The notes under the pieces: generated by a model
What the model saw: the letters and a program-made list of their open reading frames with translations, nothing else
Told to the model about the DNA's origin: nothing
Databases searched by the model: none
Part shown: positions 55,419 through 64,000 of the stretch, piece by piece
Numbering within the stretch: the first letter of the stretch is position 1
Layout: each line of letters begins with the position of its first letter
Translations under genes and position numbers: made by a program
Origin: Nitrosomonas sp.
Lineage (GTDB): Bacteria > Pseudomonadota > Gammaproteobacteria > Burkholderiales > Nitrosomonadaceae
Reading direction: 5' to 3'
Length of the DNA stretch: 64,000 nucleotides
Assembly (NCBI GenBank): GCA_031316255.1
Contig: JALDQW010000001.1
Location: 1,550,001-1,614,000 of the forward strand

Positions 55419-55456
55419 AAAACAGTGGTTAGCATGTTGTTAACCACTGTTTTTTT
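55419..55456 (+). terminator. Intrinsic terminator (bidirectional possible) beside tRNA-Lys
   Basis: AAAACAGTGGTTA (55419-55431) and TAACCACTGTTTT (55441-55453) form a 13-bp stem with a U-run on the plus strand; it ends plus-strand transcription of the coiled-coil gene. On the minus strand it lies just after the tRNA-Lys gene and may end that transcript too. Confidence 0.85.
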
Positions 55457-55459
55457 GTT

Positions 55460-55535
55460 TGGTAGGCCGTGAGAGACTCGAACTCTCGACCAACGGATTA
55501 AAAGTCCGCTGCTCTACCAACTGAGCTAACGACCC
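55460..55535 (-). tRNA. tRNA-Lys (UUU)
   Basis: Minus-strand cloverleaf: acceptor GGGTCGT pairs with ACGGCCT (one G:U at each end class), D-arm TAGCTCAGTTGGTAGAGCA, anticodon loop with CTTTTAA (anticodon UUU), variable loop and TpsiC arm GAGAGTTCGAGTCTCTC. CCA is encoded. 76 nt. Confidence 0.97.
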
Positions 55536-55550
55536 AAAATAAAGGCGAGT

Positions 55551-55579
55551 AGTATACCTGATTTGAGAGGTAATACCAA
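55551..55579 (-). promoter_or_regulatory. Promoter of tRNA-Lys
   Basis: On the minus strand TTGGTA (55574-55579), a 17-base spacer and TATACT (55551-55556), 16 bases before the mature tRNA 5' end. Confidence 0.6.
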
Positions 55580-55753
55580 ATTGGTTTGTAATAATTCTGA
55601 GTGGATTAATCGCCTATTCTAAAGCAAGGGGTGCAGGGGGTGAATCGTTAAAAGACGTGTTGTAGGGTTTATTATGCAGATCATAAGCCGGTAAAATTAT
55701 AGGTAAATCATGGTATAAAAAATATTGATTTATAAGCAAATTAAAGCATTGAG

Positions 55754-56500
55754 ATGAAGAAGAAAAAAGTAGTAGTTAAAGCGCGAAAGAAAAAAGGAAA
55801 TATCAACGGATTGGTCAGCAGATGGCTATGGCGGTCTTTTTTGTTGGTTGCTTATGTTTTGATCATGTATCAACTCTGGTTGATGAGCCATGTGCTTTAT
55901 TGGAAGCATAACAATCCGCCAAGCAGTGCGTTTATGCAGAGTCAGTTGAAAATGCTGAGAAACGAAGACCCTAACGTTACTTTACGTCATACATGGATAC
56001 CTTACCGGAAAATATCCTATGAAATGAAGCGTGCCATTGTAGTTGCTGAGGACAGCAAGTTTCTCCAGCATAACGGTTTTGATTATGAATCAATTCAGAA
56101 CGCGTTTAAAAAGAATCTGTCGCAAGGCAAAATAACAGCCGGTGGATCCACCATCAGCCAGCAGCTGGCTAAAAATTTGTTTTTATCCGAGAAGAAAACA
56201 CTCTGGCGCAAGCTACAGGAAGCGCTGATAACAGTAATGCTGGAAACAATTATGTCGAAACAGCGCATACTGGAAATTTATCTGAATATTATCGAGTGGG
56301 GAAACGGCGTGTTCGGTGTAGAAGCAGCAGCGCAGCATTATTATGGGCGTTCAGCTGCTTCGCTGACAAAAGATCAGGCGACTTATCTGGCCGCAATGGT
56401 TAACAATCCACGTTATTATGATGCGAATCGGAATTCGCAGCACTTGTTGAAGAAAAGAGATGTATTACTCAGTCGGCTACATTCGGCGAAAATACCTTAA
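55754..56500 (+). CDS. mtgA: Monofunctional peptidoglycan glycosyltransferase
   Basis: Polymerises lipid II into glycan strands. 248 residues with a very basic N-terminal start (KKKKVVVKARKKKG), one membrane segment (LLVAYVLIMYQLWLMSHVLY) and the GT51 domain with all its motifs: VVAEDSKFLQHNGFD with the catalytic Glu, GGSTISQQLAKNLFL, KQRILEIYLNIIEWG and GVEAAAQHYYGR. Length typical for MtgA. Confidence 0.95.
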   Translation: MKKKKVVVKARKKKGNINGLVSRWLWRSFLLVAYVLIMYQLWLMSHVLYWKHNNPPSSAFMQSQLKMLRNEDPNVTLRHTWIPYRKISYEMKRAIVVAEDSKFLQHNGFDYESIQNAFKKNLSQGKITAGGSTISQQLAKNLFLSEKKTLWRKLQEALITVMLETIMSKQRILEIYLNIIEWGNGVFGVEAAAQHYYGRSAASLTKDQATYLAAMVNNPRYYDANRNSQHLLKKRDVLLSRLHSAKIP

Positions 56501-56686
56501 AAGATTGAAATCGCGGGGATGAGAACGATTTTGGCCAAATATCACAATGTGTACGCTTGGGGTGTACCATTTATGCTATGTGTATACGGTAAATTGCAGG
56601 ACAGCGAGAAAGTTGAGCATGCGGCAAAAACCGTACTGTTTTGTTATGCGGCTAATAGTCACTATCATCAATTTAATTAACATGCC

Positions 56687-58129
56687 ATGACTGAAGAAAA
56701 TAAAAACGAAGAAAACGAAAAACTGCATATCCAGTTGCAGCGTATTTATACCTTGTTGAACAAGTACAAGCTTCTGCAGGGTTTTGTCGATATGCAGCAT
56801 GATATGGGCGAGGCGTTGGCAGAGTCGTACATCCAAAAAGAGAACCTGATTGAGTTGCAGCAACTGGTGGATAAAATGCATCCGGCGGATATTGCAGACT
56901 TGTTGGAATCTTTGCCGTTAGAGAACAGGCTGCTAATCTGGGGACTGGTCAAGCCGGAATACGATGGTGACGTATTGCTGGAAGCCTCCGATGCAGTGCG
57001 CGAAACACTGATTACTGACATGGGAACACACGAGCTCGTGGCGGCTGCTGAACAACTGGATGCGGACGAAATTGCCGATCTCGCTCCAGATTTGCCACAG
57101 GTTGTTATGGAAGACGTGTTCCGTTCGTTGCCCATAGCAGAACGTGAACAGTTGCGTGCGGCGATGTCGTATTCGGAAGATTCTGTGGGTGCGTTAATGG
57201 ATTTCGACGTGATTACAGTGCGTGAAGATGTCCGTCTTGAAGTTGTGTTGCGTTATTTGCGCCGTCTGGAAGAATTGCCGGATCATACAGATCAGCTGTT
57301 TGTGGTCGACAGGAATGAGTGTTTAAAGGGTGTGTTGCTGATCAACCGGATATTGGTCAGTGACCCCGATATGTTGGTTGCCGATGTGATGACCAAGGAG
57401 ATGGTGACGCTGCATCCCGATGATAAGGCACAGGATGCGGCGCATGCGTTTGAACGATACGATCTGGTTTCGGCGTCTATTATTGATCAGGATAAGAAAT
57501 TGCTCGGCCGGGTTACTGTTAATTCTGTAATCGATTTTATTCGTGACAAAGCCGAGAATGAAGCATTGCATCTGGCGGGTCTGCGCGAAGAAGAAGATCT
57601 TTTTGCGCCTGTGTTGAAGAGCGTTAAAAACCGTTGGGTATGGCTCGCGATTAACCTGGTTACAGCATTTATTGCATCGCGTGTGATTGGTTTATTTGAA
57701 GATTCAATAGAAAAGCTGGTGGCATTGGCGGCGCTTATGCCCATTATTGCCGGTATTGGTGGCAATTCAGGCAATCAAACGATTACCATGATTGTCCGTG
57801 CGCTTGCTTTGGGGCAAATTAATACCAGCAGCGCCTGGAAGCTCATCAGTAAGGAAATCGGGGTGAGCGCGGTTAATGGCCTGATTTGGGGTGCAGTTGT
57901 GGGTATCTTCACTTTTGCGATCTATCAAAACGTTGAACTTGGGCTTGTCATGATGCTGGCGATGCTGCTGAATCTGCTGCTTGCGGCGTTATTGGGTGTA
58001 CTGATTCCGCTTACGTTACGCAAACTAGGCCGTGATCCAGCTTTGGGTTCCAGTGTCATGATTACGGCGGTAACCGACAGTGGCGGATTTTTCATCTTTC
58101 TGAGTCTGGCCACGCTGTTTTTGCTTTAA
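56687..58129 (+). CDS. mgtE: Magnesium transporter MgtE
   Basis: Mg2+ channel/transporter. 480 residues in the usual order: a cytoplasmic superhelical N-domain (residues 60-160, MHPADIADLLESLPLENR), two CBS domains (about 165-295, including MTKEMVTLHPDDKAQDAA), a connecting helix and five membrane segments (from residue 320) with the pore motif PIIAGIGGNSGNQT. The first 40 residues are Glu/Asn/Lys-rich. It ends with a normal stop. Confidence 0.95.
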   Translation: MTEENKNEENEKLHIQLQRIYTLLNKYKLLQGFVDMQHDMGEALAESYIQKENLIELQQLVDKMHPADIADLLESLPLENRLLIWGLVKPEYDGDVLLEASDAVRETLITDMGTHELVAAAEQLDADEIADLAPDLPQVVMEDVFRSLPIAEREQLRAAMSYSEDSVGALMDFDVITVREDVRLEVVLRYLRRLEELPDHTDQLFVVDRNECLKGVLLINRILVSDPDMLVADVMTKEMVTLHPDDKAQDAAHAFERYDLVSASIIDQDKKLLGRVTVNSVIDFIRDKAENEALHLAGLREEEDLFAPVLKSVKNRWVWLAINLVTAFIASRVIGLFEDSIEKLVALAALMPIIAGIGGNSGNQTITMIVRALALGQINTSSAWKLISKEIGVSAVNGLIWGAVVGIFTFAIYQNVELGLVMMLAMLLNLLLAALLGVLIPLTLRKLGRDPALGSSVMITAVTDSGGFFIFLSLATLFLL

Positions 58130-58206
58130 GCAGTATTGGGGAATAAATACAAAAATTTTTCTTAGGCTCTGTTCCAGTTGATTTTTCACTGAACCTTGTA
58201 TGCCAC

Positions 58207-58235
58207 TTGACGTGCATAGGATGTCTGACTAACAT
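58207..58235 (+). promoter_or_regulatory. Sigma-70-like promoter of the cytochrome P460 gene
   Basis: TTGACG (58207-58212), a 17-base spacer and TAACAT (58230-58235), about 79 bases before the ATG at 58314; AAAGGG lies at the ribosome binding position. Confidence 0.5.
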
Positions 58236-58313
58236 AGCGTAAGAAAACATACTGTTTAAGTTGTTTTCTATGCTTTTCATTAACTATTATTAACCATTTA
58301 AAGGGCTTTATTT

Positions 58314-58883
58314 ATGTCAAAGTTGAAAAAAACTTTATTATGCGGTATTGCTCCACTGCTGGTGGCGAGTATGCTGGGTGTGACAACTCAAGCAATTGCT
58401 TCCGGCGAAAGATTATATGGCCGTTTCACAAAAGATAACGAGTTGTATACACCTAGAAATCATCGCGAGTGGGTCTTTATTGGTTCAAACGTTACACCGA
58501 ATGATATGAATGACGGCGCTGCAGCATTTCCAGAATTTCATAATGTTTATATTGATCCAGGCAGTTACGCACACTGGAAAAAAACCGGCGAATTTCGTGA
58601 TGATACAGTGATTGTTAAAGAATTGACCAGTGTTGGCGGCAAGGCAGCACCGAGTGGAAACGGTTATTTCCAGGGAGAATACGGTGGCATGGCTGCAATG
58701 GTCAAGAGCGCGAAACGTTATCCGGACAGGCCAGGAAACTGGGCGTATTTTGGTTTTCCTGAAGATTCCAGACACGGCGCAATTCAGGAAGATTCAGCAT
58801 GTTCAGCATGTCATCAACAGAATGCAGAACAGGACCAGGTATTCACACAATTCTATCCTGTTCTTCGTGCAGCCAAACCATAA
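58314..58883 (+). CDS. cytL: Cytochrome P460
   Basis: Periplasmic haem protein of ammonia oxidisers that can oxidise hydroxylamine (with NO) to nitrous oxide. A signal peptide (LLVASMLGVTTQAIAS, cut near residue 30) precedes a mature part of about 160 residues. The haem attachment CSACH is at residues 163-167, close to the C terminus as in P460. The family's haem is also cross-linked to a lysine; candidates lie around AHWKKTGEFRDD, but I cannot fix which one by eye. It is a single-gene unit with its own promoter and terminator. A cytochrome c'-beta would be the closest alternative; the length and layout favour P460. Confidence 0.93.
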   Translation: MSKLKKTLLCGIAPLLVASMLGVTTQAIASGERLYGRFTKDNELYTPRNHREWVFIGSNVTPNDMNDGAAAFPEFHNVYIDPGSYAHWKKTGEFRDDTVIVKELTSVGGKAAPSGNGYFQGEYGGMAAMVKSAKRYPDRPGNWAYFGFPEDSRHGAIQEDSACSACHQQNAEQDQVFTQFYPVLRAAKP

Positions 58884-58939
58884 GTCTATTTGCTTGTTGA
58901 CATCATGATCAATCGTTTTTCGATTGATAAACGTAACAG

Positions 58940-58984
58940 AAAAAACGGTTGACTGGATTTATTTCAGTTAACCGTTTTTTTTTT
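58940..58984 (+). terminator. Intrinsic terminator of the cytochrome P460 gene
   Basis: AAAACGGTTGACTG (58942-58955) pairs with CAGTTAACCGTTTT (58965-58978; one G:U) followed by a long U-run to 58984. A smaller hairpin (ATCAATCG / CGATTGAT, about 58909-58928) precedes it. Confidence 0.9.
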
Positions 58985-59172
58985 ATATTGTTTCTGACTT
59001 AGCTCGGGGCAATGAACTGTATCAATTAGCATCCATTTTTATCCCGGCAAAGCAGAGTGAGTGTAGCGTAGCCCGCTCATTTGGAATCCCAAACCTCGTG
59101 ACTTATGCCGTGTCTGGCCTGTTCTGGGAGCAACAGAAATAATTCACGCATTGAGAATCGTCTCAGGCAAAT

Positions 59173-59964
59173 CTAAAAACTGTTTTTCCATTCTCGTAAT
59201 GCGGTAAAAACATCTACCGGTTTATTCAGCATTTTTCCTGCATATTGACTGACGGTTTTGATGATTTCCGGTTGCTGACATCGCAAGAAAGGGTTGCAGG
59301 CTTTCTCGATTGCTATACTTGTGGGCAATGTGGGCGTGTTTTTGTTGCGTAACAGTTTTGCACGGTGCTCCTGTTTTTCCAGGTCGACATTATTCGGTTC
59401 TGCAATCCTGGCAAAGGCGATATTTCCCAGTGTGTATTCATGCGTACAATATACCAGTGTATCTTCAGGCAAGTCTGCCAGTTTTTGTAAGGATCGATAC
59501 ATTTGTTGCGGCGTTCCTTCAAAAACGCGCCCGCAGCCACTGGCAAATAACGTGTCTCCACAAAATAGGATATTTTTGTTTTGGGATTGTTGTGGAGATC
59601 CGAAATATGCGATATGTCCACTTGTGTGGCCGGGTATCTCGATAATTTCAAGTGAAAGTTGCGGCATTGAAATATGGATTGTGTCACCTTCCTGAACAGG
59701 GTGTGTTACAGTTGAAATTGCTTCCAGCTTCGGACCATAAACAGGTACGTCAAATCGATCCAGTAGTGCTTGATTGCCACCAGTGTGATCGCTGTGATGA
59801 TGTGTAATCAGGATTGCTTCAAGCTGCAATTGATTCGATTGCAGATAATTTAATGCAGGTGTGGCGTCGCCCGGGTCAACAACTATCGCATGCCTGGAAT
59901 TATGGATAATCCAGATATAATTATCTCTAAATGCGGGTATTGGACTGATTTGAAGCGCCATCAT
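59173..59964 (-). CDS. gloB: Hydroxyacylglutathione hydrolase (glyoxalase II)
   Basis: Hydrolyses S-lactoylglutathione to lactate and glutathione, the second glyoxalase step. Metallo-beta-lactamase fold with THHHSDHTGGN (metal site), GHTSGHIAYFG, FCGDTLFASGCGR and the C-terminal substrate-binding region YTLGNIAFA with NPFLRC. 263 residues; two ATGs in a row at the start. Confidence 0.95.
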   Translation of the reverse strand: MMALQISPIPAFRDNYIWIIHNSRHAIVVDPGDATPALNYLQSNQLQLEAILITHHHSDHTGGNQALLDRFDVPVYGPKLEAISTVTHPVQEGDTIHISMPQLSLEIIEIPGHTSGHIAYFGSPQQSQNKNILFCGDTLFASGCGRVFEGTPQQMYRSLQKLADLPEDTLVYCTHEYTLGNIAFARIAEPNNVDLEKQEHRAKLLRNKNTPTLPTSIAIEKACNPFLRCQQPEIIKTVSQYAGKMLNKPVDVFTALREWKNSF

Positions 59965-60078
59965 GCCGGGGGTTTATTGATGTAGAATTGAAAGAATCTG
60001 CTGTTTAGCTTAATTTAGAATATAGTATCAGATTACTGTAGTTAAAACGTAGTTAAAACCGTTTTTCATTTTTCAGGC

Positions 60079-60792
60079 ATGACCATACAGACAGCTCAAC
60101 AATGGTTTGCAACATCGCTGGGGCAATATATTGTTGATAATGAATTTAAATATTTCGATCAGGTTGTCGCCAATATTTTTGGCTATAACGCCATACAAAT
60201 GGGTATGCCGCAATATGATTTCCTGAGAACAAACAGGATGCCCCTGCGTTTTTTTGTAGGGACTGAAAAAAATAACTCGCTGATCTCTGCTTGTGATTAT
60301 CTGCCTATAGCCGGTGACACGATTGATTTGATAATTATGCCGCATGTGCTCGAATTTAATGAAAATCCACATCAAATACTTCGAGAGGTATATCGTGTCT
60401 TGATACCGGAAGGGCATGTTGTTATTTCAGGATTTAATCCTTTCAGCCTGTGGGGGCTGCACCACCATTTTGTATCTGGCCAGAATGAATTTCCATGGAA
60501 TGGGAATTTTATTACACTGTCCCGCTTAAAGGACTGGTTAAAATTGTTCAATTTTGAAATGCAAGGTGGAAAACTATGCTGCTACGTGCCGCCTTTCAAG
60601 CAGAAAAACTGGCGTCAACGATTTAAGTTTATGGAAGATGCCGGCGACCGTTGGTGGCCTATTTCTGGGGGTGTTTACTTTTTGCATGCGGTAAAACATA
60701 AGTATGGTATGCGAATTATTAAGCCGGGCTGGAAAAACAGCTTGGCGGGCAAGAAGAAAATAGCAGCGGCAACCCAGCGAATAAAGCCATGA
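60079..60792 (+). CDS. SAM-dependent methyltransferase, gloB-rnhA neighbourhood type
   Basis: 237-residue class I methyltransferase-like protein (Methyltransf_11 type): [20 protein letters not shown] and [25 protein letters not shown] are the conserved motif regions; the usual GxGxG motif I is weak (FFVGTEKN). It is conserved between gloB and rnhA in many beta/gammaproteobacteria and often called YafS-like. Substrate unknown. It precedes rnhA by 22 bases. Confidence 0.85.
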   Translation: MTIQTAQQWFATSLGQYIVDNEFKYFDQVVANIFGYNAIQMGMPQYDFLRTNRMPLRFFVGTEKNNSLISACDYLPIAGDTIDLIIMPHVLEFNENPHQILREVYRVLIPEGHVVISGFNPFSLWGLHHHFVSGQNEFPWNGNFITLSRLKDWLKLFNFEMQGGKLCCYVPPFKQKNWRQRFKFMEDAGDRWWPISGGVYFLHAVKHKYGMRIIKPGWKNSLAGKKKIAAATQRIKP

Positions 60793-60814
60793 ATATGATC
60801 AATTCAGATTAAGT

Positions 60815-61285
60815 ATGGTGAAGGAAAAAGAAGACAAGGTAGTCGAAATTTATACTGACGGTGCGTGCAAAGGTAACCCGGGTATCGGTGGCTGGGGCGC
60901 ATTATTGAAATACGGGGCACGTGAGCAGGAGATATTTGGCGGAGAAAAACTGACCACCAACAATCGGATGGAATTACTTGCCGTAATCCGTGCGCTTGAG
61001 CTGCTAAAACGCCCTTGCAATGTGCGCCTGCATACAGATTCGCAATATGTGCATAAAGGTATCAGCCAATGGATACAAACCTGGAAAGCGCGCAACTGGA
61101 AAACGGCCGATAATAAACCGGTCAAGAATGTTGATTTGTGGAAACTGCTGGATCAGTTATCGCAGAACCATGATATCACCTGGTTGTGGGTGCGTGGACA
61201 TGCCGGACATGAAGGAAACGAGCGGGCGGATATGCTGGCTAACCAGGGCGTGGAAAAAATCAATGCTAAGTGTCAAGCTGAATAA
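60815..61285 (+). CDS. rnhA: Ribonuclease HI
   Basis: Degrades the RNA strand of RNA-DNA hybrids. 156 residues with the active-site residues in [13 protein letters not shown] (Asp), [11 protein letters not shown] (Glu), LHTDSQYV (Asp) and the [17 protein letters not shown] segment (His/Asp). rnhA and dnaQ are adjacent, as in many proteobacteria. Confidence 0.97.
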   Translation: MVKEKEDKVVEIYTDGACKGNPGIGGWGALLKYGAREQEIFGGEKLTTNNRMELLAVIRALELLKRPCNVRLHTDSQYVHKGISQWIQTWKARNWKTADNKPVKNVDLWKLLDQLSQNHDITWLWVRGHAGHEGNERADMLANQGVEKINAKCQAE

Positions 61286-61299
61286 TTACTGAGATTCAT

Positions 61300-62001
61300 A
61301 TGCGACAGATTGTACTGGATACTGAAACAACAGGACTGGAATACAAGCTCGGGCACCGTATAGTTGAGATTGCGGCGGTTGAAATCTGTAACCGACAGCT
61401 AACAGGCAACCATTTTCATCACTACCTGAATCCGGAACGGGAGAGTGATGAAGGCGCGCTGCAAGTTCATGGCTTGACCCGCGCTTTTCTGGAGGATAAA
61501 CCCAAATTCAGGGAAATATACAAAGACTTTCTCGATTTTATCCATGATGCTGAACTGATTATTCATAATGCCCCTTTTGATGTGGGTTTTCTAAATCATG
61601 AACTGGGCCTGGAAAAATTGTCCACAGTGAATGCCTATTGTTTACAAATCACCGATACACTTAAGCTGGCAAAAGAACTCCATCCCGGTAAACGTAATAA
61701 TCTTGATGCCCTGTGCGAGCGTTATAAAATCGATAATTCCAAAAGGACGCTGCATGGCGCTTTACTTGATGCGGAACTCCTGGCAGAAGTGTATCTTTCC
61801 ATGACGCGCGGTCAAGAGACTCTGTTAATGGATTTGGATATTGTCAGTCCGATCTGTAATCAGGGTGCCGATGAGATAAAAAACCTTAATTTAAGTGTCT
61901 TATCTGCAACTGAAATAGAACTTCAACTGCACGCCGAACAGTTAGACCGTATTGAAAAAGAAAGTAATCATCGATGTGTATGGAAAAAATTGGGTTTATG
62001 A
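61300..62001 (+). CDS. dnaQ: DNA polymerase III epsilon subunit (proofreading exonuclease)
   Basis: 3'-5' proofreading subunit of the replicative polymerase. DnaQ exonuclease motifs: LDTETTGLEYKLGHRIVEIA (Exo I), ELIIHNAPFDVGFLNHEL (Exo II) and HGALLDAELLAEVYL (Exo III). A C-terminal tail of about 50 residues binds alpha. Follows rnhA by 14 bases. Confidence 0.96.
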   Translation: MRQIVLDTETTGLEYKLGHRIVEIAAVEICNRQLTGNHFHHYLNPERESDEGALQVHGLTRAFLEDKPKFREIYKDFLDFIHDAELIIHNAPFDVGFLNHELGLEKLSTVNAYCLQITDTLKLAKELHPGKRNNLDALCERYKIDNSKRTLHGALLDAELLAEVYLSMTRGQETLLMDLDIVSPICNQGADEIKNLNLSVLSATEIELQLHAEQLDRIEKESNHRCVWKKLGL

Positions 62002-62028
62002 GTTTGAAGTGGCAAATAATAATACCTT

Positions 62029-64000
62029 ATGCGATTAAAAGAAGACAGTAGGCGCCGTTTCTATCCTGCAAAAGCTGGCCTGTTACGACGTATAGTTACA
62101 GGTTATTTGATTGTTGTTGGGGTATTTGCGCATATTGCTGTAATTATTGGTTTTATTGCAGCTTTAAAATATTTTCAGCTGACACCCAATCAATTGCTTG
62201 TCAGGGCTGTTGAAAAGAGTCCAATTAACATGCCCGGGTTGGTTGAAGCGATAGCACCAGCCCCTAGATTCTCAGACCACATATTGGATGGCCGGATTCG
62301 TGTCAGTTATCCACGGATAGTGTTACCTGAATTATCCGGCTGGTCCGGTCAGGGAATGCCGGATTTAATTGCGCAGCGCATTGCTTTGTACTCCAAAATC
62401 GGTATCCTTGATTTTGATCCTTGCAAACCGTCTTCCGATATCCTGATGTTATCCGCTTGTTGGGTCAGTCAAGGTGATCAGCAAACTGCATCGCAACTCA
62501 TTGAGAATCTTAAGCAATTCAAGCAAGAAACACCTACAGCAAGTGGAAATTACCAATATGGCTGGCAATTGGCATTCGCTTATAATTTAATTGCGAATTA
62601 CTCAGGTTTGTCACAAAATGATCGCGTACAAATTGAAACAAAAATTGAGCAGCTTCTACAAAGTTACTTGAGATTGCTCGATGATCCCTCTCCATCGTTG
62701 TGGCATGGACGCGCTTCGCTGGCGTCAATTGCCTGGCTGAATGCCGTAACCCTCAACGCAACACCTGAAGATAAACATCGTTATCAATTAATCGCACGTG
62801 CTCAAGGCCATTTTCTCGATGTGATCAAGGCACTTGAAATTACCGAGGGATGGCCGGAAGGTTTTAATTACTGGATACAAAATCGCGGTTTTATTATCAG
62901 CCTGGCTGCGAGCGCCTATGTGAATGGGTTGACCAATTCACAGCACACAGAACGCGTTGTATATATTTTAAAACGTATTGGACTTTGGCATATCTATGCC
63001 ACTCGTCCCGATAATCGGATTGAGAATCTGGGTGACGAGGGCTCCAGGGTTGATCTCAAAGATGAAACGCGCCGAGTTATCGACATCATTGCTCAGACCA
63101 CGCGTGAGCCGGTGTTTGTGAATTACTCGAACTATTTACAACAATTGCATGGTGCGGAAAGTTATTTTCACGGATATCGTTGGGGAATCAGGCTGTTTAA
63201 CGATCCGACCATTGCGAATACGGCTTTAACTCGTTCGTACGAAGTGTTGCGTCAAAACACCGCAAATTTGAATTATTTTGAAACGCAGATACCGCTTGCT
63301 GATTTGTTTGGCCGTGGCGGCCTTAACCAGGCTTATATTCGCTCGGATTGGTCGCCTGAGGCCACGTTTATCAGTTTCCGTGCGGGACACATATTCACGC
63401 ATCATGGCCATTACGACGCCGGACATTTTACGATATTTAAAGGCGCGCCCCTGGCGATAAACAGCAGTGCATACGGCGAATACTTCGGCGCCAACCGGCT
63501 CAACTATTCCATTCGGACTGTTGCAAAGAATTCGTTGTTAATTTTAAGGCCGCATGAGAAGGTGCAACCGAACCGTTTTTTTGAACAAAATGTATCTGAC
63601 GGTGGGCAGCGAATAGTTTTTCCTACCGGGAGTGCAGTACAGAGTGTCAACGACTGGCGCAGGAAACACAATGCTGCCCCGTATTTAAGTGGCGGTAAAA
63701 TAAACCATTTTCACACGATCGACAGGGAATATACCTATATTTCCTCGGATCTGACGAATGCCTATAACACACCGGCTCATGATGAAGGCGGTCGCGGCGG
63801 GAAAGTCAATGAAGTTAAACGCGATCTGGTGTATTTGGCCAATGAAGACCGTGTGCTGGTTTACGATCGTGTCGTAAGTACGGATCCGTCGTATACCAAG
63901 AAATGGCTGCTGCATACAGTGAATCAGCCTCAAGTGAAGAATGCTACAGCGCTGAAGGGAGAATTGACCAATGGAATTTCTGAGACAACCGATTCTGTTG
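62029..64000 (+). CDS. Heparinase II/III-like polysaccharide lyase family protein, 3' end outside the window
   Basis: Open from the ATG at 62029 to the end of the window (657 codons). One membrane segment near the start (IVTGYLIVVGVFAHIAVIIG region, residues 22-50), an alpha/alpha-barrel-like region (100-400) and the heparinase II/III signature SDWSPEATFISFRAGHIFTH followed by HGHYDAGHFTIF, with the Tyr/His residues of the fold. Such proteins cleave or bind uronic-acid polysaccharides; a role in exopolysaccharide turnover fits. It starts 28 bases after dnaQ, so it may be co-transcribed with that gene. The end is cut by the window. Confidence 0.8.
   Translation, partial: MRLKEDSRRRFYPAKAGLLRRIVTGYLIVVGVFAHIAVIIGFIAALKYFQLTPNQLLVRAVEKSPINMPGLVEAIAPAPRFSDHILDGRIRVSYPRIVLPELSGWSGQGMPDLIAQRIALYSKIGILDFDPCKPSSDILMLSACWVSQGDQQTASQLIENLKQFKQETPTASGNYQYGWQLAFAYNLIANYSGLSQNDRVQIETKIEQLLQSYLRLLDDPSPSLWHGRASLASIAWLNAVTLNATPEDKHRYQLIARAQGHFLDVIKALEITEGWPEGFNYWIQNRGFIISLAASAYVNGLTNSQHTERVVYILKRIGLWHIYATRPDNRIENLGDEGSRVDLKDETRRVIDIIAQTTREPVFVNYSNYLQQLHGAESYFHGYRWGIRLFNDPTIANTALTRSYEVLRQNTANLNYFETQIPLADLFGRGGLNQAYIRSDWSPEATFISFRAGHIFTHHGHYDAGHFTIFKGAPLAINSSAYGEYFGANRLNYSIRTVAKNSLLILRPHEKVQPNRFFEQNVSDGGQRIVFPTGSAVQSVNDWRRKHNAAPYLSGGKINHFHTIDREYTYISSDLTNAYNTPAHDEGGRGGKVNEVKRDLVYLANEDRVLVYDRVVSTDPSYTKKWLLHTVNQPQVKNATALKGELTNGISETTDSV

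Overview
The window looks like part of a betaproteobacterial chromosome close to Nitrosomonas (ammonia oxidisers). The best pointers are a secreted cytochrome P460 with a CXXCH haem site, a hopanoid cluster (squalene-hopene cyclase plus HpnG), an exosortase-A type O-glycosylation ligase, and dihydrolipoyl dehydrogenase carrying its own lipoyl domain. The assignment is by gene content and family resemblance only; no rRNA or other strong taxonomic marker is present. Most of the window is ordinary chromosome with tightly packed housekeeping genes, interrupted by short AT-rich accessory patches that hold broken genes and transposon debris.

Layout. 0-5.2 kb: 3' end of a type I restriction HsdR gene, a decayed IS1380-type transposase, then an AT-rich pair consisting of an FAD monooxygenase broken by one in-frame stop and a polyprenyl diphosphate synthase-like protein. 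5.4-14.7 kb: glycogen cluster, with glgC, two GH57 enzymes and pgi on the minus strand and glgB divergent. 14.7-17.1 kb: exosortase-associated ligase and a methyltransferase. 17.1-19.4 kb: MITE-like repeat, ABC ATPase remnant, palindromic repeats and an unknown membrane-anchored protein. 19.4-24.3 kb: TonB-like/ExbD/ExbB energy-transduction operon, HNH protein, ZIP metal transporter and a PgeF-type protein. 24.5-29.6 kb: ankyrin protein, glycerophosphodiesterase, GlpD and an FGGY kinase in one operon. 29.7-33.7 kb: RNA methyltransferase, DUF423 protein, xseA, a DnaA-box-like cluster and an orphan exbB. 33.9-38.7 kb: hopanoid cluster with a dead hpnA, followed by mlaA, shc, hpnG and a lipoprotein-like methyltransferase. 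38.8-39.7 kb: broken IS5-type transposase with an expanded 9-nt tandem repeat, joined to the tail of a metallophosphoesterase. 39.8-43.8 kb: retropepsin-like / 7TM transglutaminase-like / ATP-grasp operon and a small exported protein. 44-47.1 kb: lpdA and proA. 47.7-53.3 kb: a large Cys-free S-layer/RTX-like protein followed by a TPR-GT41 glycosyltransferase-methyltransferase fusion. 53.3-55.3 kb: repeats, a VapBC pair and a coiled-coil gene interrupted by a perfect 20-bp palindrome. 55.4-64 kb: tRNA-Lys, mtgA, mgtE, cytochrome P460, gloB, a methyltransferase, rnhA, dnaQ and the start of a heparinase-like protein.

How the parts work together. The glycogen cluster covers ADP-glucose synthesis, branching, GH57 remodelling and entry from or return to fructose-6-phosphate. 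The GDPD-GlpD-kinase operon would feed lipid-derived glycerol phosphate into central metabolism. The hopanoid genes make and modify C30/C35 hopanoids, next to an outer-membrane lipid transport lipoprotein. The most interesting unexplained unit is the 47.7-53.3 kb pair: a surface protein very rich in Ser/Thr/Ala/Gly beside a cytoplasmic-type OGT family transferase fused to a methyltransferase, which suggests a dedicated protein-glycosylation system. All functional assignments come from reading motifs by eye; no database search was run.
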